DNA from: Fuscovulum blasticum DSM 2131 | GTDB taxonomy: Bacteria > Pseudomonadota > Alphaproteobacteria > Rhodobacterales > Rhodobacteraceae | NCBI RefSeq assembly: GCF_003034965.1 | Contig: NZ_PZKE01000008.1 | Coordinates: 1-64,000, forward strand | DNA: 64,000 bases | Direction: 5' to 3' | Program-made: the position numbers and the translations under genes | Shown here: positions 1 through 8,715 of the stretch, in pieces | Layout of the letters: the number at the start of each line of letters is the position of its first letter | How positions within the stretch are numbered: the first letter of the stretch is position 1 | Notes under the pieces: generated by a model | The model's database searches: none | The model's input: the letters and a program-made list of their open reading frames with translations, nothing else | What the model was told of the DNA's origin: nothing

Positions 1-2
1 GG

Positions 3-3000
3 ACAAGACTCGCCCCCTCCGACTGGGGCCGCCATCTGGGCCGCTCGGCCTCTTCGCTGGTCAACGCCTCGACCTGGGCCTTGATGCTGACCGGCAAGGT
101 GCTGGAAGACCGCGAACCCGGCGTCGTCGGCCACCTGCGCGCCGCCGTCCGCCGCCTGGGCGAACCCGTCATCCGCACCGCCGTCGGCCGCGCGATGAAG
201 GAAATGGGCCGCCAGTTCGTGCTGGGCGAAACCATCGAAGGCGCCATGGACCGCGCCCGCGATCTGGAATCCAAGGGCTATACCTACAGCTATGACATGC
301 TCGGCGAAGCCGCCCGCACCGAGGCCGACGCCCGCCGCTACCACCTGGCCTATTCCAAGGCGATCACCGCCATCGCCGCCGCCGCCCACAGCGCCGACCT
401 GCGCGACAATCCCGGCATCTCGGTCAAGCTCTCGGCCCTGCACCCCCGCTATGAAATCGCCAAGCGCGAACGGGTCATGCAGGAACTGGTGCCCCGCCTG
501 CGTTCGCTGGCCACGCTGGCCCGCACCGCCGGCCTTGGCTTCAACATCGACGCCGAAGAGGCCGACCGCCTGTCGCTCTCGCTCGAGGTGATCGAGGCCG
601 TCCTGGCCGACCCGGCGCTCAAGGGCTGGGACGGCTTCGGTGTCGTGGTGCAGGCCTATGGCCGCCGCGCCGGCGCCGTGCTTGACTGGCTTTACGCCCT
701 GTCGCAGCGGCTTGACCGCCGCATCATGGTGCGTCTGGTCAAGGGCGCCTATTGGGACAGCGAAATCAAGCGCGCGCAGGTGCTGGGCCTGACCAGCTTC
801 CCCGTCTTCACCCGCAAGCAGGCGACCGATGTCAGCTACATCGCCAATGCGCGCAAATTGCTGGGCATGACCGATCGGATCTATCCGCAATTCGCCGGCC
901 ACAACGCCCATACCGTGGCCGCCATCCTGCACATGGCCGAAGAAACCGGCACGCCCTTGCGCGATTTCGAATTCCAGCGCCTGCATGGCATGGGCGAACG
1001 CCTGCATGATCTGGTGCTGACAGACCGGGGCACCCGCTGCCGCATCTATGCCCCCGTCGGCGCACACCGCGACCTGCTGGCCTATCTGGTACGCCGCCTG
1101 CTGGAAAACGGCGCCAACTCCAGCTTCGTGAACCAGATCGTCAACGAAGAGGTGCCCGCGACCGAAGTCGCCGCCTGCCCGCTGACCCATATGGAACGGG
1201 TCACGCCGCTGGAAAACCCCGCCGTCCGGCCCGCGCCGCAGCTTTTCCCCGGTCGCCGCAACGCGAAGGGCTGGGATCTGACCGATGCCGCCGATCTGGC
1301 CGCGATCGACGCCGCCCGCGCCCCCCATCAGGACCGGCTGTTCGAGGCCACCCCCCTCATCGCCGCGCCTGCACGCGGGGCTGACCGGCTGGCCGTCGCC
1401 AACCCGGCCACCGGCGCGCCCGTGGGCCATGTCACCACCGCCGCGCCGGAAGACGTGGACGCCGCCCTTGCCGCCGCCCGGCGCTGGGATGCCCCCGCCG
1501 CCACCCGCGCCGAAATCCTGACCCGCGCCGCCGATCTGTATGAGGAAAACTTCGGCCCGATCTTCGCCCTTCTTGCCCGCGAAGCCGGCAAGACCCTGGC
1601 CGATGCCGTGTCCGAACTGCGCGAGGCGGTGGATTTCCTGCGCTACTACGCCGCCGGGGCGCCCGCGCTGCGCGCCCCCGCGCGCGGCACCTTCGCCTGC
1701 ATCAGCCCGTGGAACTTCCCGCTGGCCATCTTCACCGGCCAGATCGCCGCCGCGCTGGCCGCCGGCAATGCCGTGCTGGCCAAGCCCGCCGAACAGACGC
1801 CGCTGATCGCCGCGCTGGCGGTGGGGCTGCTGCATCAGGCCGGGGTGCCCGCCGCGGCGCTGCAACTCCTGCCCGGCGACGGCCGCGTCGGCGCCGCGTT
1901 GACCCGCGATCCGCGGGTGCAAGGGGTGGCCTTCACCGGCTCGACCGAAACCGCGCAACTGATCCGCCGCGCCATGGCCGACAACCTTGATCCCGCCGCG
2001 CCGCTGATCGCCGAAACCGGCGGGCTGAACGCCATGCTGGTGGACAGCACCGCCCTGCCGGAACAGGCGGTGCGCGACATCCTCGCCTCCAGCTTCCAGT
2101 CGGCCGGCCAGCGCTGCTCGGCGCTGCGTTGCCTGTATGTGCAGGAAGACGTGGCCGAAACCGTCAAGCGGATGCTGTTCGGCGCGATGGACGATCTGGC
2201 CGCCGGCGATCCCTGGCACCTGTCCACCGACATCGGCCCCGTCATTGATGCCGAGGCGCAGGCGGCCATTTCCGCCTATGTCGCCGCCGCCCGCAGCCAG
2301 GGCCGGGTGCTGAAGGAAACCGCCGTGCCCGCCACCGGAACCTTCGTCGCGCCCGCCGTCCTGTCGGTGCCCTCGATCAAGGCGATGGAGCGGGAAATCT
2401 TCGGCCCCGTCCTGCATATCGCCACCTTCCGCGCCGGCGAGATCGACCGCGTGATCGACGAGATCAACGCCACCGGCTACGGCCTGACCTTCGGCCTGCA
2501 CAGCCGCATCGACGACCGGGTGCAGCAGGTGGTGGACCGGCTGCGCGTCGGCAACGCCTATGTGAACCGCAACCAGATCGGCGCCGTGGTGGGCAGCCAG
2601 CCCTTCGGCGGTGAAGGTCTTTCGGGCACCGGCCCCAAGGCCGGCGGCCCCGACTACCTGACCCGCTTCACCGCCGCCCCGGCCCCGGCGGCCGCCCCCG
2701 CCGCTGACAGCGCCCCGCTGGCCGAGGCCGAGGTCGCCCGCCGTCTGGCCGCCGTTCCGGCCCCCGTGGCCGAACTGCAGGCCGAAGACCTGCCGGGGCC
2801 GACCGGCGAATCGAACCGCCTGCGCCACAGCCCGCGTGCGCCCTTCCTCTGCCTTGGCCCGGGGGCCGAGGCCGCCCGTGCCCAGGCCGCCGCCGTCACC
2901 GCGCTGGGCGGTCTGGCGGTGGAAGCTCCCGGCCTGCCGCCGCAGGCGCTGGCCCGGCTGCAAGGCTTTTCGGGCGCGCTCTGGTGGGGCGATGAACCCG

Positions 3001-3167
3001 GCGCGCGGGCGCGCGCGCAGGCGCTGGCCAGCCGCCCCGGCCCGATCCTGCCGCTGGTCACCGGCACCCCCGACCGCGCGCATGTGCTGATCGAACGCCA
3101 TGTCTGCATCGACACCACCGCCGCCGGCGGCAACGCCCGCCTGCTGGCCGAAGTCTCCGCCGACTGA
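3..3167 (+). CDS. putA: Bifunctional proline dehydrogenase / L-glutamate gamma-semialdehyde dehydrogenase PutA, 5' end outside window
   Basis: PutA oxidises proline to glutamate in two steps: a FAD proline dehydrogenase, then an NAD-dependent aldehyde dehydrogenase. The frame is open from the first base, so the gene begins upstream; 1054 residues are visible. The first third holds the proline dehydrogenase barrel (FNIDAEEADRL, VRLVKGAYWDSE, FQRLHGMGE). The middle holds the aldehyde dehydrogenase: ISPWNFPLAIF, FTGSTETAQLI, the catalytic Glu at codon 2013 (AETGG) and the catalytic Cys at codon 2115 (GQRCSALR). A shorter, Ala/Pro-rich C-terminal extension follows, as in other alphaproteobacterial PutA. 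An ATG near position 84 lies inside conserved dehydrogenase sequence (SDWGRHLGRSASSLVNAS just before it), so it is not the start. A regulatory PutR gene is not seen here. Confidence 0.96.
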   Translation, partial: TRLAPSDWGRHLGRSASSLVNASTWALMLTGKVLEDREPGVVGHLRAAVRRLGEPVIRTAVGRAMKEMGRQFVLGETIEGAMDRARDLESKGYTYSYDMLGEAARTEADARRYHLAYSKAITAIAAAAHSADLRDNPGISVKLSALHPRYEIAKRERVMQELVPRLRSLATLARTAGLGFNIDAEEADRLSLSLEVIEAVLADPALKGWDGFGVVVQAYGRRAGAVLDWLYALSQRLDRRIMVRLVKGAYWDSEIKRAQVLGLTSFPVFTRKQATDVSYIANARKLLGMTDRIYPQFAGHNAHTVAAILHMAEETGTPLRDFEFQRLHGMGERLHDLVLTDRGTRCRIYAPVGAHRDLLAYLVRRLLENGANSSFVNQIVNEEVPATEVAACPLTHMERVTPLENPAVRPAPQLFPGRRNAKGWDLTDAADLAAIDAARAPHQDRLFEATPLIAAPARGADRLAVANPATGAPVGHVTTAAPEDVDAALAAARRWDAPAATRAEILTRAADLYEENFGPIFALLAREAGKTLADAVSELREAVDFLRYYAAGAPALRAPARGTFACISPWNFPLAIFTGQIAAALAAGNAVLAKPAEQTPLIAALAVGLLHQAGVPAAALQLLPGDGRVGAALTRDPRVQGVAFTGSTETAQLIRRAMADNLDPAAPLIAETGGLNAMLVDSTALPEQAVRDILASSFQSAGQRCSALRCLYVQEDVAETVKRMLFGAMDDLAAGDPWHLSTDIGPVIDAEAQAAISAYVAAARSQGRVLKETAVPATGTFVAPAVLSVPSIKAMEREIFGPVLHIATFRAGEIDRVIDEINATGYGLTFGLHSRIDDRVQQVVDRLRVGNAYVNRNQIGAVVGSQPFGGEGLSGTGPKAGGPDYLTRFTAAPAPAAAPAADSAPLAEAEVARRLAAVPAPVAELQAEDLPGPTGESNRLRHSPRAPFLCLGPGAEAARAQAAAVTALGGLAVEAPGLPPQALARLQGFSGALWWGDEPGARARAQALASRPGPILPLVTGTPDRAHVLIERHVCIDTTAAGGNARLLAEVSAD

Positions 3168-3183
3168 CGCCCTACCCACCGGA

Positions 3184-3205
3184 GCGGCCGCGCAAGCGCG
3201 GCCGC
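3184..3205 (+). terminator. GC hairpin just downstream of putA
   Basis: A perfect 10-bp inverted repeat (GCGGCCGCGC / GCGCGGCCGC) with a 2-nt centre lies 17 nt after the putA stop. No clean T-run follows, so it may be a weak or factor-dependent terminator or an mRNA-protecting stem. Confidence 0.4.
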
Positions 3206-3261
3206 ACGCCGTTTCTCTCGCCTCTGGTCCGCGCAGGGTGCGGCCCAACCGGCGCGGGGCT

Positions 3262-3371
3262 TGCCTCCGGCGGGGATATTTCAGGACAGATGACATCAGG
3301 GCGGGCCCTTGCCCCTTCAACTTGGTCCAAATACCCCGGGGGTGCGGGGGCAGCGCCCCCGCCCTTGCCGG
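3262..3371. repeat. Dispersed intergenic palindromic element, copy A
   Basis: The spacer between putA and the rhomboid gene contains GGGGATATTT-CA-GGACAGATG, a short middle, then GGTCCAAATACCCC followed by CGGGGGTGCGGGGGC and a GCGGGGGC/GCCCCCGC hairpin. The same order of parts recurs at 43720-43837. The arms are more degenerate here. It resembles the REP-like spacers seen between genes in Rhodobacteraceae; this family link is from memory. Confidence 0.6.
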
Positions 3372-3414
3372 CGGGGATTGACCGCCGGCCCCGGATCGGG
3401 AAGGCTCGCGCCCA

Positions 3415-4155
3415 ATGTTTCCGATCCGCGATCACAACCCGTCCGGCCGCACGCCCTATGTCACCATCGCGCTGATGGCGGTGAACATCCTGGTGTTCCT
3501 GGCCTATTACCCCGCTGCCAGCGAATGGGATCTGCAACGCTTCTACATGACCTGGGGTCTGGTGCCGGGGCGGGTGCTGTCGGGCGACGGCATGGTGACG
3601 CTGGTCACCCACATGTTCCTGCATGGCGGCTGGATGCACCTGGGCGGCAACATGCTGTTTCTCTGGATCTACGGCGACAATCTGGAAGAGGAGATGGGCC
3701 CCGTCGGCTTCCTGCTCTTCTACCTTGCCTCGGGTCTGGCCGCCGCCGCCTTGCAGATCGCGCCCGATCCCGGATCGGGCGTGCCCATGGTGGGGGCCTC
3801 GGGCGCCATCGCCGGGGTGATGGGGGGCTATCTGCTGCTGTTCCCGCGCGCCAAGGTCGATGTGCTGTTCATCATCGTCGTCTTCATCCGCATCATCGCC
3901 CTGCCGGCCTGGGTGATCCTGGGCGTCTGGCTGGCGATCCAGCTTTTCTCGGGCTTCGCCACGCCGATGGATGGTGGAGGCGTCGCCTATTGGGCGCATG
4001 TCGGCGGCTTCATCGCCGGCATCGTGCTGACCCTGCCGGTCTGGCTGCGCCGGGGCGGGCCGGGCTTCTGGCAGCAGACCGCCGGCCACCCGCCGCATCC
4101 CGACGCCGATTACCGTCTGTCGAAATCCTCGATCCCGCGGGTGCCGCGGCGGTAA
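3415..4155 (+). CDS. Rhomboid family intramembrane serine protease
   Basis: This 246-residue polytopic membrane protein has the rhomboid fold: a first membrane segment near residues 17-31, the H-x-x-x-H-x-x-x-N-type stretch HGGWMHLGGNML near 70-81, the catalytic serine in GASGAIAG (S129) and the catalytic histidine in HVGGFIAG (H195). Rhomboids cleave membrane-spanning substrates within the bilayer; the substrate here is unknown. The start is the ATG at 3415, giving the short cytosolic N-terminus MFPIRDHNPSGR that is usual in this bacterial subgroup. It stands alone between putA and a convergent inositol monophosphatase-family gene only 3 bp past its stop. Confidence 0.93.
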   Translation: MFPIRDHNPSGRTPYVTIALMAVNILVFLAYYPAASEWDLQRFYMTWGLVPGRVLSGDGMVTLVTHMFLHGGWMHLGGNMLFLWIYGDNLEEEMGPVGFLLFYLASGLAAAALQIAPDPGSGVPMVGASGAIAGVMGGYLLLFPRAKVDVLFIIVVFIRIIALPAWVILGVWLAIQLFSGFATPMDGGGVAYWAHVGGFIAGIVLTLPVWLRRGGPGFWQQTAGHPPHPDADYRLSKSSIPRVPRR

Positions 4156-4158
4156 GGC

Positions 4159-4950
4159 TTACTCGCCGCGGAGCGTCTTGCGGAAGCTCTCGAACAGCGC
4201 CTCGTTCCCGGCGATCACGGCGCCCGCCTCCAGCGGCTCCTGCCCCTCGCGCAGGCCCGAGACCATGCCACCGGCTTCCTTGACCAGCAGCAGGCCCGCC
4301 GCCATGTCCCAGGCGTTGATCTCGCGCTCCCAGTAGCCTTCGTAGCGGCCCGCCGCAACATAGGCCAGGTCCAGCGCGGCCGCGCCCCAGCGCCGCACGC
4401 CCGCGCAGGCCGGCATCAGCCGCGCCAGATCCTGCAGCGTGGCCGGCAGCGTCTTCTTCGCGCCGAAGGGCACGCCGGTGGCGAAGATCGCCTCCGACAT
4501 CTGCCGCCGACCCGACACCCGCAGCCGGCGGTTGTCGTTCAGCCAGGCGCCGGCGCCCTTTTCGGCCCAGAAGGTTTCGTCCTTGGCCGGGTCATGCACC
4601 ACCGCCGAGACGATTTCGCCCTTGTGTTCCAGCGCGATCGACACCGCCCAATGCGGCATCCCGTGCAGGAAGTTGGTGGTCCCGTCCAGCGGATCGACGA
4701 TCCAGCGCCGGGTCGGGTCTTCGCCCGCCTGTTCGCCGGTCTCCTCGCCCAGCCAGCCATAGCTGGGGCGGGCGCCCATCAGGTCTTCCTTGATCAGCCG
4801 CTCCGCCTCGCGGTCGGCCTTGGTGACGAAATCACCCGGTCCCTTGGCCGAGACCTGCAGGTTTTCCACCTCGCGAAAGTCCTTGACCAGCGAACGCCCC
4901 GCCTTGCGCGCGGCCTTGATCATGAGGTTGAGGTTGGCACTGCCCTGCAT
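4159..4950 (-). CDS. suhB: Inositol monophosphatase family protein (SuhB-like)
   Basis: The 263-residue protein carries the complete Mg-dependent phosphatase signature: the GEE pair at residues 68-70, DPLDGTTNFLHG at 86-97 (D86, D89, T91) and the second metal-site aspartate in NAWDMAAG (D215). The family dephosphorylates myo-inositol-1-phosphate or related sugar phosphates. In E. coli SuhB also acts in rRNA transcription antitermination, which cannot be judged from sequence here. The N-terminal MQGSANLNLMIKAARKAG matches alphaproteobacterial members, supporting the start. It converges on the rhomboid gene. Confidence 0.9.
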   Translation of the reverse strand: MQGSANLNLMIKAARKAGRSLVKDFREVENLQVSAKGPGDFVTKADREAERLIKEDLMGARPSYGWLGEETGEQAGEDPTRRWIVDPLDGTTNFLHGMPHWAVSIALEHKGEIVSAVVHDPAKDETFWAEKGAGAWLNDNRRLRVSGRRQMSEAIFATGVPFGAKKTLPATLQDLARLMPACAGVRRWGAAALDLAYVAAGRYEGYWEREINAWDMAAGLLLVKEAGGMVSGLREGQEPLEAGAVIAGNEALFESFRKTLRGE

Positions 4951-5031
4951 GGCACATCTCCGACGTTTCAGCCGGGCGTCCTAGCCCCAATCGGGCGGAA
5001 AGGAAAGCCTCGTGGCGCGGTCCGGGCCGCC

Positions 5032-5457
5032 TTACTGCACGATCGAGATGCGCATGTTGTCCATCCCTTCCCATTTGACCATCTGGAACAGGATCTTCGC
5101 ATTGTCCGGGTGCAGCCGCACGCAGCCATGGCTGGCCGGGCGGCCCAGCTTCTTCAGATGGGTGGTGCCGTGAATGGCATAATTGCCGTCATAGAAGATG
5201 GCAAAGGGCATCGGCGCATTGTTGTAGCGGCGCGAGCGGTGGTTCTTCGACAGGAACTCGGGCTTGTAGATGCCCGCGGGCGTCACGCTGCCGCGCCCCG
5301 CGGTCGAGACCGGCCAGTCATAGAGCAGCCGCCCCTCGTGATAGACCAGCATCTTCTGCTGCGAGATCGACACCCGCACCTCAAGCCGTTCGGCCCGCGC
5401 AGGCCCGGCCATGGCAAGCGCCAGCCCCAGGATCAGCGCCGCGCCGACTTTGCGCAT
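5032..5457 (-). CDS. Periplasmic L,D-transpeptidase (ErfK/YbiS family)
   Basis: The 141-residue protein has a signal peptide (MRKVGAALILGLALAMAGPA, cleavage after ARA) and a minimal YkuD domain. The active-site block is HGTTHLKKLGRPASHGCVRL, with H96, H110 and the nucleophile C112. Such enzymes make 3-3 crosslinks in peptidoglycan or attach lipoproteins to it. I chose the ATG at 5457 because it is followed by the signal peptide and preceded by a GGAGG ribosome site; the longer in-frame reading upstream is low-complexity spacer sequence. No LysM or other wall-binding domain is present. Confidence 0.92.
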   Translation of the reverse strand: MRKVGAALILGLALAMAGPARAERLEVRVSISQQKMLVYHEGRLLYDWPVSTAGRGSVTPAGIYKPEFLSKNHRSRRYNNAPMPFAIFYDGNYAIHGTTHLKKLGRPASHGCVRLHPDNAKILFQMVKWEGMDNMRISIVQ

Positions 5458-5855
5458 CTCAGCCTCCGGTCGAAAAATGCCTGTTGCAATGCCGACAGGA
5501 TTTCCCCGCAACCCCGTCCGGTCAACGGAAAACTCACCGGGCCGGGGTGGGGAATCCCCGCCGTGCCGGGGGCGGGGCTGGGTGGGGCGCTGGCAGGGCC
5601 ATCTGGCGAAGGCCATCGCCTTCGCCACGTCCCGCCCTTTGCCAAGGTCGGGGCCGGGTGCCAATGCACCCGGCCAGCGCCCGCCCCGCCCCCGGCGGGC
5701 GCTTCTCGCCCGCCAGGTCGGGCGCTGGCCTCTGACAGGGGCGTGTTCACCGTCTCCGGGCGGACCCCTCGCGCGGGGGCGGGGCGAGGCAATGCCTCGC
5801 CCTTTTCCGCCCCGTCAGCCGTAGGCAGGGAAAACGCACTGGCCGCCGCAGCCCC
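5458..5855. other. 398-bp gene-free spacer packed with perfect hairpins
   Basis: I see no gene. The stretch holds four perfect stems: 5604-5627 (TGGCGAAGGC / GCCTTCGCCA), 5652-5675 (GGCCGGGTGC / GCACCCGGCC), a nested pair with outer arms 5672-5683 and 5719-5730 (GGCCAGCGCCCG / CGGGCGCTGGCC) enclosing 5694-5714, and 5782-5802 (GGGCGAGGC / GCCTCGCCC) followed by TTTT. It separates two same-strand genes, the ABC-F gene and the L,D-transpeptidase gene. Confidence 0.75.
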
Positions 5856-7370
5856 CTACCGCCGCGCCTCCTCCGCCCGGAAGAACGCCTCCGGTCCCTC
5901 CACCTCGACCAGCCGCCCGCCGGTGATCTGCCAGAACCGGCTGCCGGTGGCGCGGATGAAGGCGCGGTCGTGGCTGACCAGCAGGCAGGCCGCGCCCTGC
6001 GCCCGCAGTTCTTCCTCCAGCGCCTCCTGGCCCTCGATGTCCAGATGGTTGGTCGGCTCGTCCAGCAGATAGAAGTTCGGCCGCTCCAGCCGCAGCAGCA
6101 ACAGCGCCAGCCGCGCCTTCTGCCCGCCCGACAGGGCCAAGACCGGCCGCCCCTGCCAGTCGGGCCGGATGCCCGCGCCCGCCAGCAGGCTGCGCGCCGC
6201 CGCATCGGCGCTGGTCCGGGCGCTGACCAGCGCAAAGGGCGTGGCTTTCGGCGGCAATTGCGCCAGCATCTGGTCGGAATGGCCCAGCCGCATCGCCGCC
6301 GCCGCCCGGATCGCCCCGCCGCCGGTCTCGCGCGCCGCATGGGCCGCCAGAACCGCCCGCACCAGTTGCGTCTTGCCCGCGCCATTCGGCCCCAGCAGCA
6401 CCACCCGCTCACCCGGCCCGATCCACAGCTTGCCGCTGCGGAACAGACGCCGCCCGTCGGGCGCCCGCACCTCGGCCTCGTCCAGCGTCAGCAGCGCCCG
6501 CGCATGGGCGTCCGAGGCCGACAGCCGGATCGCCCCGGCGCTGCGGTCGCGCGCCGCCGGACGCGCCGCCGCCTCGATCTTCTCGGCCCGCTCGGTCAGT
6601 TGCTTTGTCTTTACCACCAGCAGATCCGACCCCGAATTGATGCCGATGTTCTTCAGCTTGGCCGCCTGCCGCCGCAACTGCCCGGCCCGCGCCAGATCGT
6701 TCTCGAACCGCCGCGCATCGGCGGCATCGGCCTCGTCCAGCGCGGCGCGCGCACGGGTATAGGGCAGGGCAAAGCCGCGCGACGCGCTTTCGCGCAGGAA
6801 CAGCGTCCGCGTCGTGACCGCATCCAGAAAGGCGCGGTCGTGGCTGGTCAGGATCACGCCGGTCTCGCGGGGCAGGGCGGCCAGCCAGTCCTGCAACAGC
6901 CCGATGCGCGACAGGTCCAGATGGTTGGTCGGCTCGTCCATCAGGTAAAGGTCGGGCTCGGCCACCGCCGCCCGCGCCAGCAGCGCGCTGCGCTGCCAGC
7001 CGCCCGACAGCGCCGCCAGCGGCCGGTCGCGCAGATCGCCCGGCACCGCCAGATCGTCCAGCGCGATATCGACGCGCCAGTCCTCGTCGCGGTCGGCCAG
7101 CCCGCCCGCCACCGCCGCGCGCAGCGTCAGCGCCAGCAGCTCCGCCGGCACCTCCTGCGGCACCAGCCGGATGACCAGCCCGCGCGACCGGGTGATCTCG
7201 CCCGTGGTCGGCTCGGCCTGCCCGGCAAGGCAGGCCAGAAGCGAGGACTTGCCCCGCCCGTTGGCGGCCACCAGCCCCAGCCGGTCTCCGGGGGCAAGGG
7301 TCAGCGAAAGATCGGTGAACAGCGGCTGGCCAAGGGTCAGCGACAGGTCTTTGACGGCAAGAAGGCTCAT
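5856..7370 (-). CDS. ABC-F family ATP-binding protein
   Basis: This 504-residue protein has two fused ABC ATPase domains and no membrane segments. The first has a Walker A variant AANGRGKSS and the signature LSGGWQRSAL; the second has GPNGAGKT and LSGGQKARLAL. Each Walker B ends in LLDEPTNHLD or LMDEPTNHLD, the ABC-F hallmark. A charged linker lies between them. ABC-F proteins act on the ribosome in translation or antibiotic protection rather than in transport; the exact subgroup (Uup-, YheS- or Ettа-like) is not resolved. The ATG at 7370 begins MSLLAVKDLSLTLG, directly ahead of the first ABC strand. Upstream in-frame sequence is not conserved-looking. Confidence 0.9.
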   Translation of the reverse strand: MSLLAVKDLSLTLGQPLFTDLSLTLAPGDRLGLVAANGRGKSSLLACLAGQAEPTTGEITRSRGLVIRLVPQEVPAELLALTLRAAVAGGLADRDEDWRVDIALDDLAVPGDLRDRPLAALSGGWQRSALLARAAVAEPDLYLMDEPTNHLDLSRIGLLQDWLAALPRETGVILTSHDRAFLDAVTTRTLFLRESASRGFALPYTRARAALDEADAADARRFENDLARAGQLRRQAAKLKNIGINSGSDLLVVKTKQLTERAEKIEAAARPAARDRSAGAIRLSASDAHARALLTLDEAEVRAPDGRRLFRSGKLWIGPGERVVLLGPNGAGKTQLVRAVLAAHAARETGGGAIRAAAAMRLGHSDQMLAQLPPKATPFALVSARTSADAAARSLLAGAGIRPDWQGRPVLALSGGQKARLALLLLRLERPNFYLLDEPTNHLDIEGQEALEEELRAQGAACLLVSHDRAFIRATGSRFWQITGGRLVEVEGPEAFFRAEEARR

Positions 7371-7720
7371 GGATCGGCTCCGGGTCTGCGGCAGGGGGGC
7401 GCCATCGGGCGCAGGCTCACTGCAAGGCAGACCGGAAGGGGCCACACAAAAGGGTTGCGATGCCGTCCGGGTCAGCCCTGCGCATCACGCAGGGCGGAAA
7501 CAGGGCCGGGGCAGCGTTCAACCTTGATCAACCGTTCCATGCCCCCAGTCTGGGCAGCCCGCCGGGCGCGGTCAAGGGGCTGAGCCGCCCAAACTGGTTA
7601 ACGCCGCGCCCGCTGTGGCAGGGTAACACCCCTGCACGACGCGGATCATACGCAAGGCAGACGTGCCGCAGACGCGGCCGTTTGGGGAAACGGCCGCGTT
7701 AAGGCTGCGTTCCCAAGGGG
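7371..7720. other. 350-bp spacer between ABC-F gene and metR-like gene
   Basis: I see no coding sequence. The only clear structures are the 11-bp hairpin at 7673-7698 and a short GGGGTT/AACCCC repeat overlapping the 3' end of the regulator gene. It should also contain the ABC-F promoter, which I could not place. Confidence 0.6.
7673..7698 (-). terminator. Strong hairpin downstream of the metR-like gene
   Basis: A perfect 11-bp stem (CGCGGCCGTTT / AAACGGCCGCG) with a GGGG loop sits about 22 nt beyond the regulator's stop codon. There is no U-tract, so it may be a terminator or a 3'-end stabiliser. Confidence 0.5.
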
Positions 7721-8629
7721 TTAGAACCCCCGTTGCAGCTTCACCGGCTCACTCCGCGCCAGCCGCAGGAAATGCGCCACAAACGGCTTCGTCGCATCTT
7801 CCTCGCGGGTCGCGGCATACATCCGCTTCGTCACCGGCTCCGGTCCCAGCGGGCGGGTCACATAGTCGGCGCTGGTCTTCACCTCGCGCATCACCCAGTC
7901 GGGCAGCACCGCCACCCCCCGGTTCGAACCGACCAGCATCAGGATCACCGCCGTCAGTTCGGCGGTGCGCTGGGCGCGGGGTTCCACCTTGGCCGGGGTC
8001 AGCAGTTCGGTGAACACATCCAGCTTGTCGCGGCTGACCGGATAGGTGATCAGCACCTGGTCGCGAAAATCCTCGGCCGCGATGAAACCCTTTTCAGCCA
8101 GCGGGTTAAGCGATGAGGCGACAAAGGTCGGGTGATAGTCGAACAGCGGATTGAACACGATGCCCGGCGGCGGCACCCGGTCAGAGCTGATCACCAGATC
8201 CACCTCCTCACGGTGCAGGGCCGGCAGCGCCTCGAAGGCCAGCCCGGCGCGGATGTCCACATCCACCTCGGGCCAGGCGTGGCGGAACAGTTCCAGCACC
8301 GGGAACAGCCAGTCGAAACAGGCGTGGCATTCGATGGCAATGTGCAGCCGCCCCGTCTTGCCCGACCGCAGCGCGCGGAATTCCTCTTCCATCGCGTCGA
8401 TCTCGGGCAGAACCCGCTCGGCCGCCCGCAACATCCGGTGCCCGGCGGCGGACAGGCGCAAGGGCTTGGACCGCCGCACGAACAGCTCCATCCCAGCCTG
8501 ATCCTCCAGCCCCGCCACCTGATGGCTCAACGCCGATTGCGTGGTGTTCAACATCTCCGCCGCCCGCGCCAACCCCCCCGCCTGATGGATGGCCCGGATG
8601 GTTCGCAGGTGCTTCAGCTCGACGTACAT
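7721..8629 (-). CDS. metR: LysR-family regulator, MetR-like
   Basis: The 302-residue protein has an N-terminal LysR helix-turn-helix (LKHLRTIRAIHQAGGLARAA, TQSALSHQVAGLEDQAG) and a C-terminal substrate-binding-type effector domain. It begins MYVELKHLRTI, which is characteristic of MetR, the homocysteine-responsive activator of methionine genes. It is divergent from metF, 86 bp away, the usual arrangement of a LysR regulator and its target. A perfect 8-bp palindrome between the two genes is the likely operator. Homocysteine as co-effector is knowledge of the family, not visible here. Confidence 0.88.
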   Translation of the reverse strand: MYVELKHLRTIRAIHQAGGLARAAEMLNTTQSALSHQVAGLEDQAGMELFVRRSKPLRLSAAGHRMLRAAERVLPEIDAMEEEFRALRSGKTGRLHIAIECHACFDWLFPVLELFRHAWPEVDVDIRAGLAFEALPALHREEVDLVISSDRVPPPGIVFNPLFDYHPTFVASSLNPLAEKGFIAAEDFRDQVLITYPVSRDKLDVFTELLTPAKVEPRAQRTAELTAVILMLVGSNRGVAVLPDWVMREVKTSADYVTRPLGPEPVTKRMYAATREEDATKPFVAHFLRLARSEPVKLQRGF

Positions 8630-8638
8630 GAAGGGCTC

Positions 8639-8662
8639 TCATAATCATGCTGCGGATTATGA
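8639..8662. promoter_or_regulatory. Candidate MetR operator between metR and metF
   Basis: TCATAATC at 8639-8646 and GATTATGA at 8655-8662 form a perfect inverted repeat with an 8-nt spacer. It contains the T-N11-A core expected of LysR regulators and lies in the 86-bp divergent promoter region. Confidence 0.65.
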
Positions 8663-8715
8663 ATTGGTCTCACATCGGGGAATCTGCGACAAGGGGGCAA
8701 TCAAGGAGAAGACCC

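Noticed and set aside
7524-7531. TTGATCAA upstream of the ABC-F gene as a fourth copy of the amine-gene palindrome
   Set aside because: It is only 8 bp, lacks the CGGAA flank and has no linked amine gene; chance is a sufficient explanation.
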